Assembly: GCA_015680905.1 (NCBI GenBank)
Contig: CM027377.1
Span: 2,876,501 to 2,940,500 of the forward strand
DNA: 64,000 nucleotides
Direction: 5' to 3'
Source: Coptis chinensis
Lineage: Eukaryota > Streptophyta > Magnoliopsida > Ranunculales > Ranunculaceae
The position numbers and the translations under genes are program-made. Every line of letters begins with the position of its first letter. The stretch's first letter is position 1. Shown here piece after piece: positions 1 to 13,384 of this stretch. The notes below the pieces were generated by a model, which saw nothing but the letters and a program-made list of their open reading frames with translations, made no database searches and was not told where the DNA came from.

Positions 1-82
1 CACCTAATTTTTATTCTAAACTAACAAAATATTGCAAGTAGAATAGTACCAATGAATCGGAACTTATTATCCTATTTTGCAG

Positions 83-482
83 TGGCGATACAGATGGAAG
101 AGTTCCAGTAACAGCAACTAGATACACATTAAATAAGCTTGCTTTGAATGTGACTGAAGATTGGACTCCTTGGTACAGTCATAAGGAGGTATAAGAGAAA
201 AATATTTAGGAATGATCCATTTCTTTTGTATAGCTCTGCAAAAGTATGTGGTGGTTTGGATATATATGGACAACCTTAATCTTCGACATTATTCATAACA
301 AATGAAACCAACACGTACTATTCATAACAATTCCACTGTTAACATATGTTTGCTATGTATCACAGGTTGGTGGATGGAGCATTGTCTATGATGGTTTGAC
401 CTTTGTTACTGTAAAAGGAGCAGGGCACCAAGTCCCTACATTTGCTCCTAAACGTTCTCTTCAATTGATAAAAATTTCTTAG
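83..482 (+). CDS. Serine carboxypeptidase-like protein (SCPL, carboxypeptidase II type), C-terminal part
   Basis: Last two exons of a gene that begins left of the window: exon 83-188 (after an AG at 81-82) and exon 366-482, ending in TAG. The first carries SGDTDGRVP, the block with the catalytic Asp of the Ser-Asp-His triad; the second carries GAGHQVP, with the catalytic His. This family contains secreted or vacuolar serine peptidases (S10) and acyltransferases, and the visible part cannot separate these roles. The Ser exon is outside the window. The end is slightly odd: the protein stops at LQLIKIS, whereas relatives usually continue with a short tail resembling KxFLxxK. The next frame reads KFLSK then stop at the same place, which suggests a one-base indel that trimmed only the last few residues and is probably harmless. 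Confidence 0.85.
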
Positions 483-754
483 CAAATAAAAAGATGCCAT
501 CTGCCAGCTTCTAATGGAGCTTTCACCGATAATAAATTGAATTATGTATTACTCAATTTTGGACCTTCTTCATAGTTCATACACATGAAAGCGAAATAAG
601 AATCAAAATAAATGTAGGGTAATTTTGGCCTTTTATGCGTTGTCTCATCTGTCATCCCTTGTATTATTCTCCCCCTTTCAATGGCCTACTGGGCGAAAGA
701 TCGAAACAACGACAGACGTTAGGTTGATTACAGACTTATAGTATTATTCACATT

Positions 755-898
755 ACTAGAATAGTTTATATTATCATCGATATGTATCAGTGTGTCACCT
801 ATATATTACTATATAGAAAAATATGGGACTAGAATAGTTTATATTATCATCGATATGTATCAGTGTGTCACCTATATTACTATATAGAAAAATATGGG
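755..898. repeat. Tandem duplication, ~72 bp unit, two copies
   Basis: Copy 1 is 755-827 and copy 2 is 828-898. They are nearly identical, differing by a TA dinucleotide. Each starts ACTAGAATAG and ends AAAATATGGG. The rest of 483-1434 shows only AT-rich sequence with poly-T runs near 966 and 1118, and no gene. Confidence 0.9.
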
Positions 899-1434
899 AT
901 ATGATGAATAGCGTTTTCATGTACGTCACAGGAGCAGTTTGGTAATTTCACATTCTCTTTTATTCTTTTTTTTTTTTTTGTCATTTTGTAGGGGCAAAAT
1001 TGTAGTTTTATAATTTTTTAAATTAATTTCTAATCATAAAGGGCTTTATGTTGGGAAAAGTCAAACAAATAGGGGTAAAATAGTCTTTTTCACATATGTT
1101 ATAAGAGTATAATTGTATTTTTTTTTTTTTTTTTTGAATGTCTAAACTTTGCCATTTGTCTTCATTGGTGGGTCTTCTCATCTCGTCGTGAGAAAGTTAA
1201 ACAACGGCTGCACAGTTGAATATGTGCGCAGCACGTGCCTTTTGCTAGTACTGGATTAGTGGTATGGTAATGGTCTAATAGAGAATCAACTCTTTGAAGC
1301 TGTGTGAGTACTCTTAGCATCTACTCTGCGTTATAAAGAGGGTAGGCGAAGCACCGTGGAAAATACTGTTCGCACAAAACGACAAAAATACTTTTTTAGT
1401 TTTTATTTTTTTTGTTAAAGTGAGTACTAGTATA

Positions 1435-1575
1435 CATAGTACAAAATATTGCGATATCTATTGACATTTCAAATAAGAATACAATAATATTCAGGATATG
1501 GGTTTGATATTCTCTATCATGGAAAATTGCAAATATCTTCAATATATCCTAAAATATTGTGGCATATATACTTTT
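1435..1575. repeat. ATATC-rich repeat fragment
   Basis: Starts CATAGTACAAAATATTG and is rich in GATATC/ATATC words. The start resembles the terminal repeats of the small element at 31187-31563 (CATAATACAAAATATC). It is probably a truncated relative, with no matching right end nearby. Similar words recur at 2580-2670. Confidence 0.4.
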
Positions 1576-1612
1576 TTTTTTTATTCTTCTCTCTCATTTT
1601 TGACCTCTAAAG

Positions 1613-2023
1613 CACTGACGCACCTGCTAATGGGCTGTGTCCGCGTCGGATGCGGTCAATATGGTCAAGATGCAGTCAACTAAACCGGACGCGGGTCAAG
1701 ACACGGTCAACATGGTCGAGATGCGGATTTTGACCCAAAAAAAATAAAAAATAAATCAAAATAATATTAAAAAACTCAATTTTTTCATTTTTTGTTTTGT
1801 TAAGACTTAGGAGATGTTTTTAAAGTTTGATTAAGAAATATTAAACTTAATTTTGTGGCTATTTATTTTTAATAGTTTTGAATTTATAAATGTTGATATA
1901 TTTAATTTAGTTTTTAATGTTCAATTTATATAAAATAAAATTATAAATATTAATTAATTTTCGCGTCCTTTGTTGCGTCTGTGTCCTACCTTTTTGAGAT
2001 ATAACAGAGTCGCTACGTCAGTG
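1613..2023. mobile_element. Dispersed non-autonomous repeat, copy 1
   Basis: The inner part (about 1625-2008) is similar to 41768-42152. Both carry GACGCGGGTCAA, then GATGCGGATTTT, an A-rich stretch, then TTTTTGAGATATAAC. In this copy the ends CACTGACGCA (1613) and the inverse CGTCAGTG (2016-2023) could be short terminal inverted repeats. No coding capacity. The superfamily is not known. Confidence 0.55.
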
Positions 2024-3018
2024 TTTGCGTCCGTACAATATAGTTTTTGACTTTTCTTCAATACACAAACAATAACTGCCTTTTTCAACATACTCAAAAA
2101 AGAGTTAGAATATGCAAAATTGGCCAATCTCTTTGAGCTTTTTAGGGAGGAAGAACTAAAAAGAGAGGTTTGAGTTTTCTAATTAATCTTGAACTTCATC
2201 TTCTCATTCTCATCTCTCTTGTTGCCTTTTTTTTTGTTCCAAATTTTTAGATATAATTAAACTCTTTTTTGTTTTTATTTTTCGGACCAATCTTCTTGAA
2301 AATCATTTGAATTTAGTCAATCAAATATAATCTTTCCATATGCATATAGAGAATGCCAATTATAAAAAAAAAAAAAAAAAATCGGTAAATCCAAGTTTCT
2401 TTCTTCTGAGTGTTTTTTGTTTAGTTCCTTTTATGAATTAATCTAAAGAAAATTAAATAAGAATATTAAGAATATTTTGTTTCAATTAAATCATTCTCAA
2501 ATCTTTGGATGTAGATCTCAAATCTTTCCCTTTTATTATTGATTATTTAATAGGAGTATCTACGAAATTTTGGTTTATCATCGATATTGTACAATATATC
2601 ATAGATTTTTACAAATATCACCCTGTCAAATACCGACACAAATAGTGATATTTCATAGATATATGTCGAGATTTGGGGGTTGGATATATTCTCCTATCGA
2701 TACTTTGTTCTATGCTAGTATATATTCAAGAGGACTCTGAAGTCTCCCACGAGCAACACGCTTCGTACTTAAACTTGTCTTGCACGAGTCTATTATTTTT
2801 CCCACGGAGTCCTCGTTGCACTTCAAATCATCCTACATGCACATCCACTCACTTGAGTCAAAAATATGTAGTTTTCATAAGTCATAACATTAAATTTTAT
2901 TATAAACTTTCCTCTCCTTACTATAAGATTTTATTAATCCAACATTAAATTTTACTATAAACTTTCCTTTCCTTTGCACTCATATCAAACTCTCATTTTT
3001 TTGCACTCATTCACAAAA
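2024..3018. promoter_or_regulatory. AT-rich upstream region of the P450 gene
   Basis: No gene seen. It contains poly-A and poly-T runs and, just before the P450, two near-identical copies (about 2885-2920 and 2941-2975) of a segment reading ACATTAAATTTTA then TATAAACTTTCC. This small tandem duplication lies directly in the expected promoter. TATAAA words are present in both copies, but the transcription start cannot be fixed. Confidence 0.35.
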
Positions 3019-5098
3019 ATGGATCAGTTCAATCTTCTTCTCACAGAAACCACCACCTACCTCACCTCTCTAACGTTCCCCACCATCCTCACCATCGCCG
3101 CATCGGTCCTCGCCTTCTTCCTCCTTCCAATCATAATACAACGTAAAAATTGGCACAATGCGCCACCGGGTCCAACTGGATGGCCAATACTTGGGTACCT
3201 CCCATACTTAACTGATAGACTACATGAAGATCTTTTTCACTTAGCCAAAACATATGGCCCGTTATATAGTCTCAAAATGGGACAGAAGCCTGTTATTGTA
3301 GTATCATCACCGGAAATCACAAAGGAGATTCTCAAAAATCAAGATGCAACATTCTCTAGCCGTACCATCACTGAAGCTGTACGTTGTGTTACTTACGATG
3401 CGACATCGTTGGTTTTTGTTCCTTATGGTGCCAGATGGAGGTTGCTACGTAAGCTTTTGACGACTGAGCTTTTCTCTTCTCGTGCTATTGAACTCTTGCA
3501 GCCTGCGCGCAAGCTACAGGTTTGTTTTTCCTGGAAACCAACTCTTTTTGCTTTTGAATGGGAACATAACTGATTATCTGAAATGTTTTGGATGTATATC
3601 TCGTGGAATGTTTTGGTGAGAAAGCTTTTTTTGCTAGTTGTGTGTGTGACAACTGACAACTGACAAAAATGAGTTGGGAAATACCAACAAAATGTAGTGG
3701 ACTAGTGGTTCAATACTTCATCTGTTCATCACTCAAATGTGATAGATTGTCGATTCAGTATTTTCTATTAATAATTCTGTTCAAATGATCAATTATAACT
3801 TTTTTGTTGTATACTTCTTTCTCTCTTCATCTCTATTACTGTAACGACACATGCATTCTAAGCACTGCATACTTTTTTCGTGGTTGCTAGGTCCATGGCC
3901 TTCTCAAAACTTTACATTCGGCATACATGACCAAGACTTCGATCAATATGGCCGATTCTACATTTGTTGTTTCTGCCAACCTCATAAGTAACCTTGTGTG
4001 CTCTAAGATTCTATTTGACAACTCAAAGAAGGAAGGGAGAGACTTGAAAGAGATGGTATGGGAGATACTTGAGGTGGTAGGCGCACCCAATTTGGCTGAC
4101 TTGATCCCATTCTTGAAAGTGTTTGATCCGCAAGGACTAAAGAAGAGAGTGTGGAAGGTTGTAAAAAGGTTCGATGACTTCTTCGAAAAACTGATTGATG
4201 AGAGGCTGGAGGAAAGGAAGAAAGGTCTTAAGATAAATGAGAATGGGAGGTTGGACATGCTGGACGTTTTCTTGGATTATAGGAGCGACAAGAAAGACGA
4301 TGAGTTGAAGCAATTTTCCCGCGTTGACATCAAAGGAATGCTCTCTGTAAGAAATTTTTCCTAGTTATTTTGCAAGCTATAAGATCTAGCTAGAGGTGTC
4401 AATATGTATTTTCTGATACAAGAATAACACCATTCCAAATTACAAGATGACCTTATTTTTAAAATGATTTTGTCTTGTAGGATATGTTCGTCGCTGGTAC
4501 TGATACATCTTCAAGTACTGTCGAATGGGGGATGACTGAGATCTTGAAAAGACCAGACATTTACAAAAAAGTAATGGCTGAGCTCGACGAAGTAGTGGGC
4601 AAGGATCGATTTGTGGAAGAAAATGACATCCCAAAACTTACATACTTCCAAGCTGCCGTTAAAGAAGTCTTTCGATTACACCCTGGAGTTCCACTTCTCA
4701 TCCCTCGCCGGACAAATGAAGCTTGTGAGGTTTATGGATACCAAGTTCCTAAGCATTGCATTGTCTTCGTTAATGTCTGGGGCATGGCCAGGGACCCCAA
4801 GGTGTGGCCTGAGCCACTTGAGTTCAAGCCAGAAAGATTTCTTGGGTCAGAGCTTGATGTGAAGGGTCAAGATTTTGAAGTGTTGCCTTTTGGGACGGGA
4901 AGGCGGTCATGTGTTGGTATGCCACTTGGTCATCGCATGGTTCACTACTCATTAGCATCATTGCTTCAGGCTTTTGAATGGAACTTTCCAACTGATATGT
5001 TGGAGGACATGACAGAGAAGGTTGGAATTACTCTTCAGAAAGCCAAAACCTTGGTTGGCATTCCAAAACCACGACTACAGAATTCTCTGTATCAGTAA
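3019..5098 (+). CDS. Cytochrome P450, A-type (CYP71 clan, CYP76/CYP80-like)
   Basis: Three exons, 3019-3519, 3891-4346 and 4481-5098, all joined in phase 0, give 524 residues, a normal length. P450s are haem monooxygenases of the ER membrane that take electrons from P450 reductase; this clan hydroxylates terpenoids, alkaloids and phenolics. Visible parts in order: hydrophobic anchor about residues 20-42, proline hinge PPGP near 49, I-helix AGTDTSS at about 324-330, ExxR as EVFR (381-384), PERF (436-439), and haem loop FGTGRRSCVG with the cysteine ligand at 463. The start was chosen because the anchor follows it directly; the ATG at 2974 lies further up and adds nothing typical. NLADLIPFLKVFDPQG recalls CYP76 and CYP80 proteins. 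The substrate cannot be told. All motifs are intact, so the gene looks functional. Confidence 0.92.
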
Positions 5099-5814
5099 AG
5101 GGTGAGCTTTTGCGGTAGAAAAGTTAAGGTTCCAAGATGATTGTAAAATGTGAGCTAGGCTGGGTTTTGAGGTTTTTCTAATAGGTAGCATGATTATCAT
5201 TTCCATGAAATGGTAACTGATCGATGTATGATTTGTTGTGTGTCCAAAGTTAATCTGAACGGCTATATATGGTTCCTGTTGATTGAATAATGTGCATACC
5301 ATGTTTAACATATCAAGAATGATAGACTGAAGAATGAGATATATACAGAAAAAAAAAAAAGGTATTTCTTCAATCTTGAGATATTTAATTTGTTTCTGTT
5401 AGGAATATGATGGCAACTTATGAATTGTCGAACATAAGCTTAAAAGTCTTTTCCAATTACCAAACTATAAAACCAGATTTATATATAAAACTTTTAAGTA
5501 TCTTGGCATCCGCAGGTAGTGTAGATTTACAAAAAAAAAAATGTCCTTAAACAGCAAATTTTATCAACATTGCTTGAAGGTTGATGGGAAACTATCTCCC
5601 AAGATAGAATTTCCTTACATGTAAAACGAATGACACACAACATAGTATTTGACTTTGTAACTGAGGAGAAAGAGAAATCGTCCCATCGGTGTATTTTTCT
5701 CTCCAAATTCATCCACTATTTATAGGTGAGTGGTGCGCTTTTCAAATAACACAATAGAACAAAACTCTTGGGAAAAACAATCAATTTGAAAAGTCACGAC
5801 ATTTTAAGTGAAAG

Positions 5815-6085
5815 CCCATGCGCCATCATACTAAATTACTAATGATAGACTTAACCAATGTTAATATTACTTTTATTTTGTTGCTTGAAAAAATAAATAA
5901 ATTTTCGGCATGATCTTTTTTTTCCAACATACAACACTCTTGTTTAAGTTGAACTAAGTTTAAGATTAACACTTAAAGATCATATAATGCTTGTTTCAAA
6001 CAAATGCATCATTTTGAAAATGTGATTTTTTTTAACAATCAAAAAAAAAAAAATGAGCCCATTTTTGAAATTGTTATCCAAGGAA
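5815..6085. repeat. Duplicated intergenic block, copy 1
   Basis: Shares a stretch of about 60 bases (AGCCCATGCGCCATCATAC onward) with 6541-6602, then several shorter matches in the same order with 6681-6910, including CTTGTTTAAGTTGAAC and ATGTGATTTTTTTTAAC. It looks like an older, shortened copy of the 6541-6910 block. The rest of 5099-5814 and 6086-6540 holds no gene that I can support. Confidence 0.75.
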
Positions 6086-6540
6086 ATCAAGCTTTTGGGA
6101 ACAAACTAAATCATTCATATTTAAATGGATTTGAGCAAATCATTTTTCTAACATTTCTGTGGTCAGCACCTCAGCCCAAGGACGTAATTGATGGCATGAG
6201 GTATGAAAGATGTCGAACATAAACTATAAAAGTCTGTCTTCCTGTGTAATGAGATGTCTAGTTTTATATATACATCTGAACTTCTTTTTATCTTACAAAG
6301 TTTTTCGAGCAGATTAATTAAGTGGTTTCTGTCAAATCCCATCTGAATCACTTTCTGAAGAATTTCGTTATCACTCTGTAAAACCAATAGGGATACTCAG
6401 CTACTATGAAATATGAATGCGCTTAAGTAAAAGAATAGGAGAACATAGAACAAAAACTATCTGAAACAGTGAAACTGGAAAACTAAACAATCAAAGAACA
6501 ACATGTTCAATAATAGATAAGCAACATTTGTAAGTGGTAT

Positions 6541-6910
6541 AAGCCCATGCGCCATCATACTAAATTACTAATGATAGACTTAACCAATGTTAATATTACT
6601 TTATTGTTGATGTCTGGTTGAAAAAAAATCAAAAAATAAAAAGGAGAGGGATCCATATATAACACTTTTTGTACAACAATTTATACAACACTCTTGTTTA
6701 AGTTGAACTAAGTTTAAGTAATATTTTGTGGGTATGATCTTATCACTATAAAAATCATATCTACAAAATTTGAGTTCATTTTGAAATCTCCACCCCTTTG
6801 ATTTGAAAATGTGATTTTTTTTAACAGTCAAAATTTAAAATTTTGAACCTTCTTTTGATATCTTTAAAAATTTCTAAATGAGCCTATTTTTTGAAAGGTT
6901 GTTATCCATA
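6541..6910. repeat. Duplicated intergenic block, copy 2
   Basis: Partner of 5815-6085. The first 60 bases are almost identical; the remainder overlaps the small inverted-repeat element at 6643-7005, so the duplication involved flank plus element. Confidence 0.75.
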
Positions 6911-7005
6911 GAGGAAAAATGACATCCACAAAAAATCAAGTCATGAGTAAATTTGTAAAATAAAATATAGGCCATTGTATAAACTGTTGTATATGGATCC
7001 CTCCC
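6643..7005. mobile_element. Small non-autonomous element with terminal inverted repeats (MITE-like)
   Basis: The left end GGAGAGGGATCCATATA is mirrored by the right end TATATGGATCCCTCCCC. The subterminal ACAACAATTTATAC mirrors GTATAAACTGTTGT. Length is about 365 bp with no coding capacity. No convincing target-site duplication was seen, so the superfamily is open. It is followed by a short (AT)n run at 7009-7024 and, at 7060-7150, by a GC-richer patch (AACGCTTCGCCTCGCC) that may be another element fragment. Confidence 0.55.
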
Positions 7006-7407
7006 CATATATATATATATATATGGCCTAAAGGATGTGTGATGATTTGATGGAAGCTTACGAACGCCTCACACACTGAAGTGTACGCTTCCTATGCATA
7101 TACGCATCACTCAACGCTTCGCCTCGCCTTGGGGCGTACACAAACGCTTTTAAAAAAAATTGGACTTGACAAATTGTTGAGTTACTCTTCTTTACGGTTG
7201 TAAGGTTTTAGATTCGATTTGATGAATATCTTCCACTGTTTATGATGCTAAGCTAATTTCAAATTGACACCTACATAAAGTATTTGTGCATTTGACGCAA
7301 ACTGGGAAATAGTATACACAAGCAATATAGCAAATGTTAATAAAACAAAAGCTGAAGTCAGAGTGAAAAAATAAGGGCATCAAAGAGTTCTACCAGAAAA
7401 CATACCT

Positions 7408-8719
<1,312 letters not shown>

Positions 8720-8804
8720 CGTTTTCTTCAAAGAATGCAAGCTATCAAATATTTTAGAAAAGAGATGAAGAACTTAATATTTTATCAATAAAATATTTGT
8801 CTTT

Positions 8805-9405
8805 GCAAAGAATATATCTTGATTTGAAGACGAGAATTCGAAGAACAGATAAACCTATAATAAGCCTATGCCTATGAGTGATTCGCCTAACAGGAAAGAA
8901 TATATGTACTCTTTGCGGCTAATTGCTATTTGCTAAAGAAGTACGTGCAGTTTGTTTTTTAAGAAAATTTTGTTTTAAAAATCCGATCTCTCTTTGCATG
9001 TTACTCTTAGGCACCTTTCTTTACACTACTCCTTTCCATATGAACTCTAAAGTTACTCAACTCATAAAAATGAACTTAGAATATGAATTGAAGACTAATT
9101 TTTTGTAGAGACATATATAGCGTGGTGAAAAACACTCCTACAAAAAGCTCAATTGAATATGTTTAACTTTGTCAAAAGTTATTATAAAATTAAATAAATC
9201 TAGGCTATTAGATAATTTTACAACTTTCTAAACGATTTTTGACAAGGTTGTACATCTTCAAATAAACTGATTTTTTGTGTGGGTGATCTCTATTCTATGG
9301 AAAATATTTTCACCAAAAATCAGTTTCTAATTATATTTAGTGATAGAGTAATTTTAGAGTCACTTCTCCTTTTTCTAAATATAATATATATCAAAATAAT
9401 CAAGT
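8805..9405. repeat. Duplicated block upstream of the kinase pseudogene
   Basis: Two parts recur elsewhere. 8815-8870 (ATCTTGATTTGAAGACG, CCTATAATAAGCC) recurs at 10017-10070. 9038-9400 (CATATGAACTCTAAAGTTAC onward) recurs at 12727-13005 and again at 13014-13380. No gene. 9406-9850 is AT-rich with nothing recognised. Confidence 0.7.
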
Positions 9406-9849
9406 AAACCTAATGATAGCTAGTAATTCACTGGAATTATTCACAACTTGTCTTTATTCCCTTCGCGTAAGGTTTGGTGAATAAAATCGAATAATTGTTG
9501 TGAATTTTGAATGATACTGGTTTAATTCAACAATTGGTTCGAGTGGGGTACTTATAATTGCCGAATTATTTGCGAATTATAAGGTTTGGCGAATAAAATG
9601 ACATTTGTATTATTTTTTCATGAATAAAATTGTAAAAATAAAAATAAAAACGTTATATACTTATATATCAAAATTTTAAATGTAAAATATATAGCCAAAT
9701 TTTAAAAAAATACATTCGTATTATACCCGTTTAAAACACGTATATCATATTTTTACCGTTAGGGTTTTATTGAACCAAATATTTAAAAATATTATTGTTG
9801 AAAATTTTGAATCTTAGACGAATAATTGACGTACGAATTTACTAGGTAT

Positions 9850-10690
9850 GGCAGTTGGGCTAATAAGCCATCACATTACATTAAAGAGTTGCATTGTCAA
9901 ATGATGACTACAAAATTAGGGCATTTGACCTACACAACTCCACTAGTCCAGTTTTGTGAGGTATAAAAAGGGAAAGCTGTTCTTAATATCTTCAATAAAA
10001 TGTATTGTTTGCAGGTTATCTTGATTTGAAGACGGATTCAAGAACTTAAACCTATAATAAGCCCTATACACCCGCACCCATGATTCGCATGAGTGGCTGT
10101 GATTTCACGGCTAATTGCTACCATACGCCTTGCAGTTTTTTTTTTAGATTTTTGTTAAAAAAGTGCCATTAAGCATTCAGCTATAAAGCACATTTATGTA
10201 GGCATAAGACCAAACTCTAAATTTTTCTTCCAACCCAAACGACCCAATAGCTGATTTTTCATACCGTTAGACACTTTTGACAAATAATAATCACAAGGAA
10301 TCAAGTTGATCCATTTTAAGGATTCAGTAACAAAAAAGTGTGAGCCATTTTAAGGTGTCTGGGTACGGTAGCCGCAGTACCCCCGTGCAACTCAAAAACA
10401 AACCGTATCCAATACATGGATTTAGAAAATTTTAGAAGTCAGAAACCAGCCTATGTCTCAAAACTCAAAAGTGATGATAGATAGCCCTCGAATGGTTTCA
10501 AGCCCCCTTCTCTTCTTGCTCTCTTTCTCTCTTTCTTACGTCACGTGACTTAGATCTGAAACACTCTCTCTCATTTACCCTAATATCCAACACTTAAAAA
10601 CGAGGCCAGAGAATTTTGTTTAATAATAATAAGTTAAATTTAGATTTTATTGATTGATTAATAATTAAATTGATTTGATTAATTAAGCTA
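9850..10690. repeat. Segmental duplication, copy A (copy of the CCCH gene promoter and leader)
   Basis: Closely matches 13385-14030, the region just before the CCCH zinc-finger start codon. About 170 bases (roughly 9975-10145) are extra here and resemble 8815-8930 instead. From 10155 to 10685 the match is almost continuous, with small indels such as an extra CGACCCAATAGC near 10240. It includes the palindrome GTCACGTGAC at 10540-10549. The match stops about 25 bases before the ATG at 10712. Confidence 0.88.
10540..10549. promoter_or_regulatory. G-box palindrome, copy A
   Basis: GTCACGTGAC, a perfect 10-base palindrome with the CACGTG core that plant bZIP and bHLH factors bind. It is kept in both copies of the duplication (other copy 13871-13880) and preceded by CT-rich sequence typical of plant core promoters and leaders. 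Function is inferred. Confidence 0.5.
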
Positions 10691-10711
10691 TCTCATATTA
10701 AGACTGCATAT

Positions 10712-12190
10712 ATGGAACCCCTCTTGCATCCTGATACACGAGCGGAGTTAGCTTTTACTGTTCTACCGGGTAGTGAGGGTGTTGATCAGTATGTTAGGGC
10801 TTTTTTTATGTTTTTTATTGGGCATGTTTTGTTTTCCAATGGTCATTCTACGGTACGACTGGGATATTATGCTTATGTATCTGATTTGCATACTATGAGG
10901 GATTATGACCTGGGTAGCTTAGTATATACCACATTGATATCGGCGCGATAAAGCTTCAAAGACATTCTAAAGTAGAAGTCCTCGATTGTAGGATTCACGG
11001 GACTTTTAGAGATTTGGTTTTATGAGTACTTTCGATGTCTTTGTCCTAACATAGACATGATTCCGATATCTAGCCCTAGATTTGCTAGTTGGTCGGGGAC
11101 TCACTTGACTCGTAAATGTAGGGCGATTAGGAATAATATTTGTATGGCTCGTGCTTTCGATTGATATTAGATCATTGTCATCTATTGAGTGGAGACCTTG
11201 GCGTTTGTTCATCCTTTGACGATCCAAATTGCATGCTTGTGTTTGTCCGTTGTCACGCCACAGAGTTGTTTTGCCGCGACGGGATTGCCGGGTTTGTACC
11301 GTGGGCGGATGATGTTGGAGGCGGATGACCGGACGTTATAGAGTTCCATGTGCTCCCATGCCGGATGTTAGTGATGCAAAGTCGTGGGGTAGAATTCAAA
11401 TTCATGAAGTTCATTCCAGTGGTGGTCCTTGGCCAGATGCGTTTTCTTTTGTTGTTGAGCAGACTGCTGATCAGTATTATAGATGGTGGAACCGTGTCTC
11501 CATGGGTCCGTTGTTGCCTCCTGTTGGTCGGGCTAGCAACTTCGAAGTTTATGGGCTGGAAGGGATGAGGCGTGAGTTACGTATTTCATCATCCACCATG
11601 CTGTTTAACCCACAACCTCCTCGAATGCATATCGGCTAACCCCGTATTCCGCCAAGAATCCTCAGATGTTTGCCGTGTGTGGACCTGATGGGGAGCCTAC
11701 TTATATTTCCATTCCTGAGGTGCCTCATGATCGTTTCTCTGAATTAGAGCCGCATATTGATCAGTATACCATGGTGAGTTTAATTGTTTTATTTATTTTT
11801 TTCATTATATATATAATATGTACTCACACTGTATTTTCTTGGATTTTCAGGCTGAGGTTCGAGAAAGATATGAGAACCAGGTTCTCATGTTTGATGGGAT
11901 GAGGACTGCCTTGTATCATTATAACCAAGAAAGAGATGAGGCATATTCTCAGACATATCAGCAATCCCAAATCGCATTATGACGAGACTTGGAAAGCGTG
12001 ATGAGATATCGCGGGCAAGTGTACACGCGCAAAGAACATCGTGGGATATGAGGAACTTCAGTGAAATAGTTAACCTCCGTCTTGAATTGAAAAGATCATC
12101 AATCTCAGATTAGGAACTTAGAGGAGCAGCTTCGGAACGTCCAAATAGAGAGAGGAGAGGGATCGAGTGGTAAGGGGGCGTAAGAAGAGA
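10712..12190 (+). pseudogene. Plant mobile domain (PMD/MAIL1-like) gene remnant, possibly transposon-derived
   Basis: Broken frames of one protein. 10712-10951 encodes an N-terminal part with RAFFMFFIGHVLFSN and GSLVYTT, which resembles PMD proteins. After a stop come pieces such as LEIWFYEYF (about 11010), GRYRVPCAPMPD then SWGRIQIHE (11328-11450) and QYYRWWNRVSMGPLLPP (about 11465-11520). Then MFAVCGPDGEPTY (11666) runs to PHIDQYTM. A likely intron (GTGAGT at 11774, TTTTCAG ending 11850) leads to AEVRERYENQVL, a charged, coiled-coil-like tail ending near 11980. PMD domains occur in host genes (MAIL1/MAIN, genome maintenance and silencing) and in Mutator-like and Gypsy elements. Several stops and shifts make a functional protein unlikely. 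It sits directly behind a copied promoter (9850-10690). The PMD assignment rests on remembered similarity. Confidence 0.6.
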
Positions 12191-12236
12191 GCTAAATAAA
12201 TTTGATATAATATGATAGGTTTTGAATTATTTTAGA

Positions 12237-12301
12237 TATTATATGATTATATCATAATCATAGATTTTGGACTGCATAATCATAATCATAATCATAATCA
12301 T
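12237..12301. repeat. TAATCA-type microsatellite
   Basis: ATAATCATAATCATAATC-type hexamer repeats, five or more units at 12270-12301 with degenerate units before. Confidence 0.8.
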
Positions 12302-12434
12302 AAGTTTTTAATTTCTTTAATTTTTTCGATTTTGAATTACAATTCTTAATTTCTTCAATTGCACAATTGTTAATTTCTTAACTTCTATGCACAACTCATA
12401 ATTTTCAAGTTCTATGCACTACGCTTCTAATTTT

Positions 12435-12560
12435 CGAAAAATGCATGCGGTTTTGCAAAACCGCAAAACCCTAAGCCCACGCGGTTTTGCCAAAACCGAA
12501 AAACCATTTAGCACGCGGTTTTGTTTTGCCAAAACCGCGGTGTAAAACCGCCATTTATAA
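12435..12560. repeat. Cluster of short palindromes with GCGGTTTTG / CAAAACCGC
   Basis: The words GCGGTTTTG and CAAAACCGC occur repeatedly in both directions within 125 bases and could form hairpins. It marks the right side of the PMD-containing insert. A related TTGGTGTTTGGTTT pattern follows to 12725. No gene. Confidence 0.6.
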
Positions 12561-12725
12561 TGCATCAAAATCCACGCCACCAAATTTGATTTGGTGTTTG
12601 GTTTGATGTTTTTGGTGTTTTCAAACCGCGTGAGATGATTTGAAACTTTGCATCAAATGCTAAACCAAATATTGTTTGATGCTGTCGATATCAATGGTGT
12701 TTGGTTTAGTTTTTTGGTGTTTTCA

Positions 12726-13384
12726 TATGAACTCTAAAGTTACTCCACTCATTAAAATGAACTTACAAGATGAATTGAGGACTAATTTTTGAAAAATAGC
12801 TTTCACAAAATATGTTTAACTTGAAAAGTTATTATAAAATTGAATAAATCTAGACTTGAGATAATTTTACAATTTTCTAAACGTTTTGATGCTTGGTACA
12901 TCTTGATATCATTTCTATGGAAAATATTTTCTCACCAAAAATCACCTAATTCATTTATTTAGTGACAATAATTTTAGAGTACTCCTTTTCTAAATATAAA
13001 TATATCTAAAGTTACTAATAACTCATTAAAATAACTAACGGAACTTACAAGATGAATTGAGGACTAATTTTTGTAGAGACATATATAGCTTTCACTACAT
13101 TGAACTAACCTACAAAATAATTAATTGAATATGTTTAAATGCATTTAACTTTGTCAAAAGTTATTATAAAATTAAATAAATCTAGACTATTGGATAATTT
13201 TTTTAAAACAACTTTTAAACGATTTTTGACAAGGTTGTACATCTTCAAATAAACTGATTTTTAGTGATTAATTATTTTCTCTATATCTTATAGCTTTGTA
13301 TAATTAAATATTTTTAGACCAAAAATCAGTTTCTAATTTATTATATTTAGTGATGGAATATAATATATATCAAAAAATAATCAA
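12726..13384. repeat. Two tandem-like copies of the 9038-9400 block
   Basis: 12727-13005 and 13014-13380 both resemble 9038-9400 (AACTTACAAGATGAATTGAGG, then AAAAGTTATTATAAAATT). The second copy is closer to the 9 kb version. No coding sequence. Confidence 0.7.
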
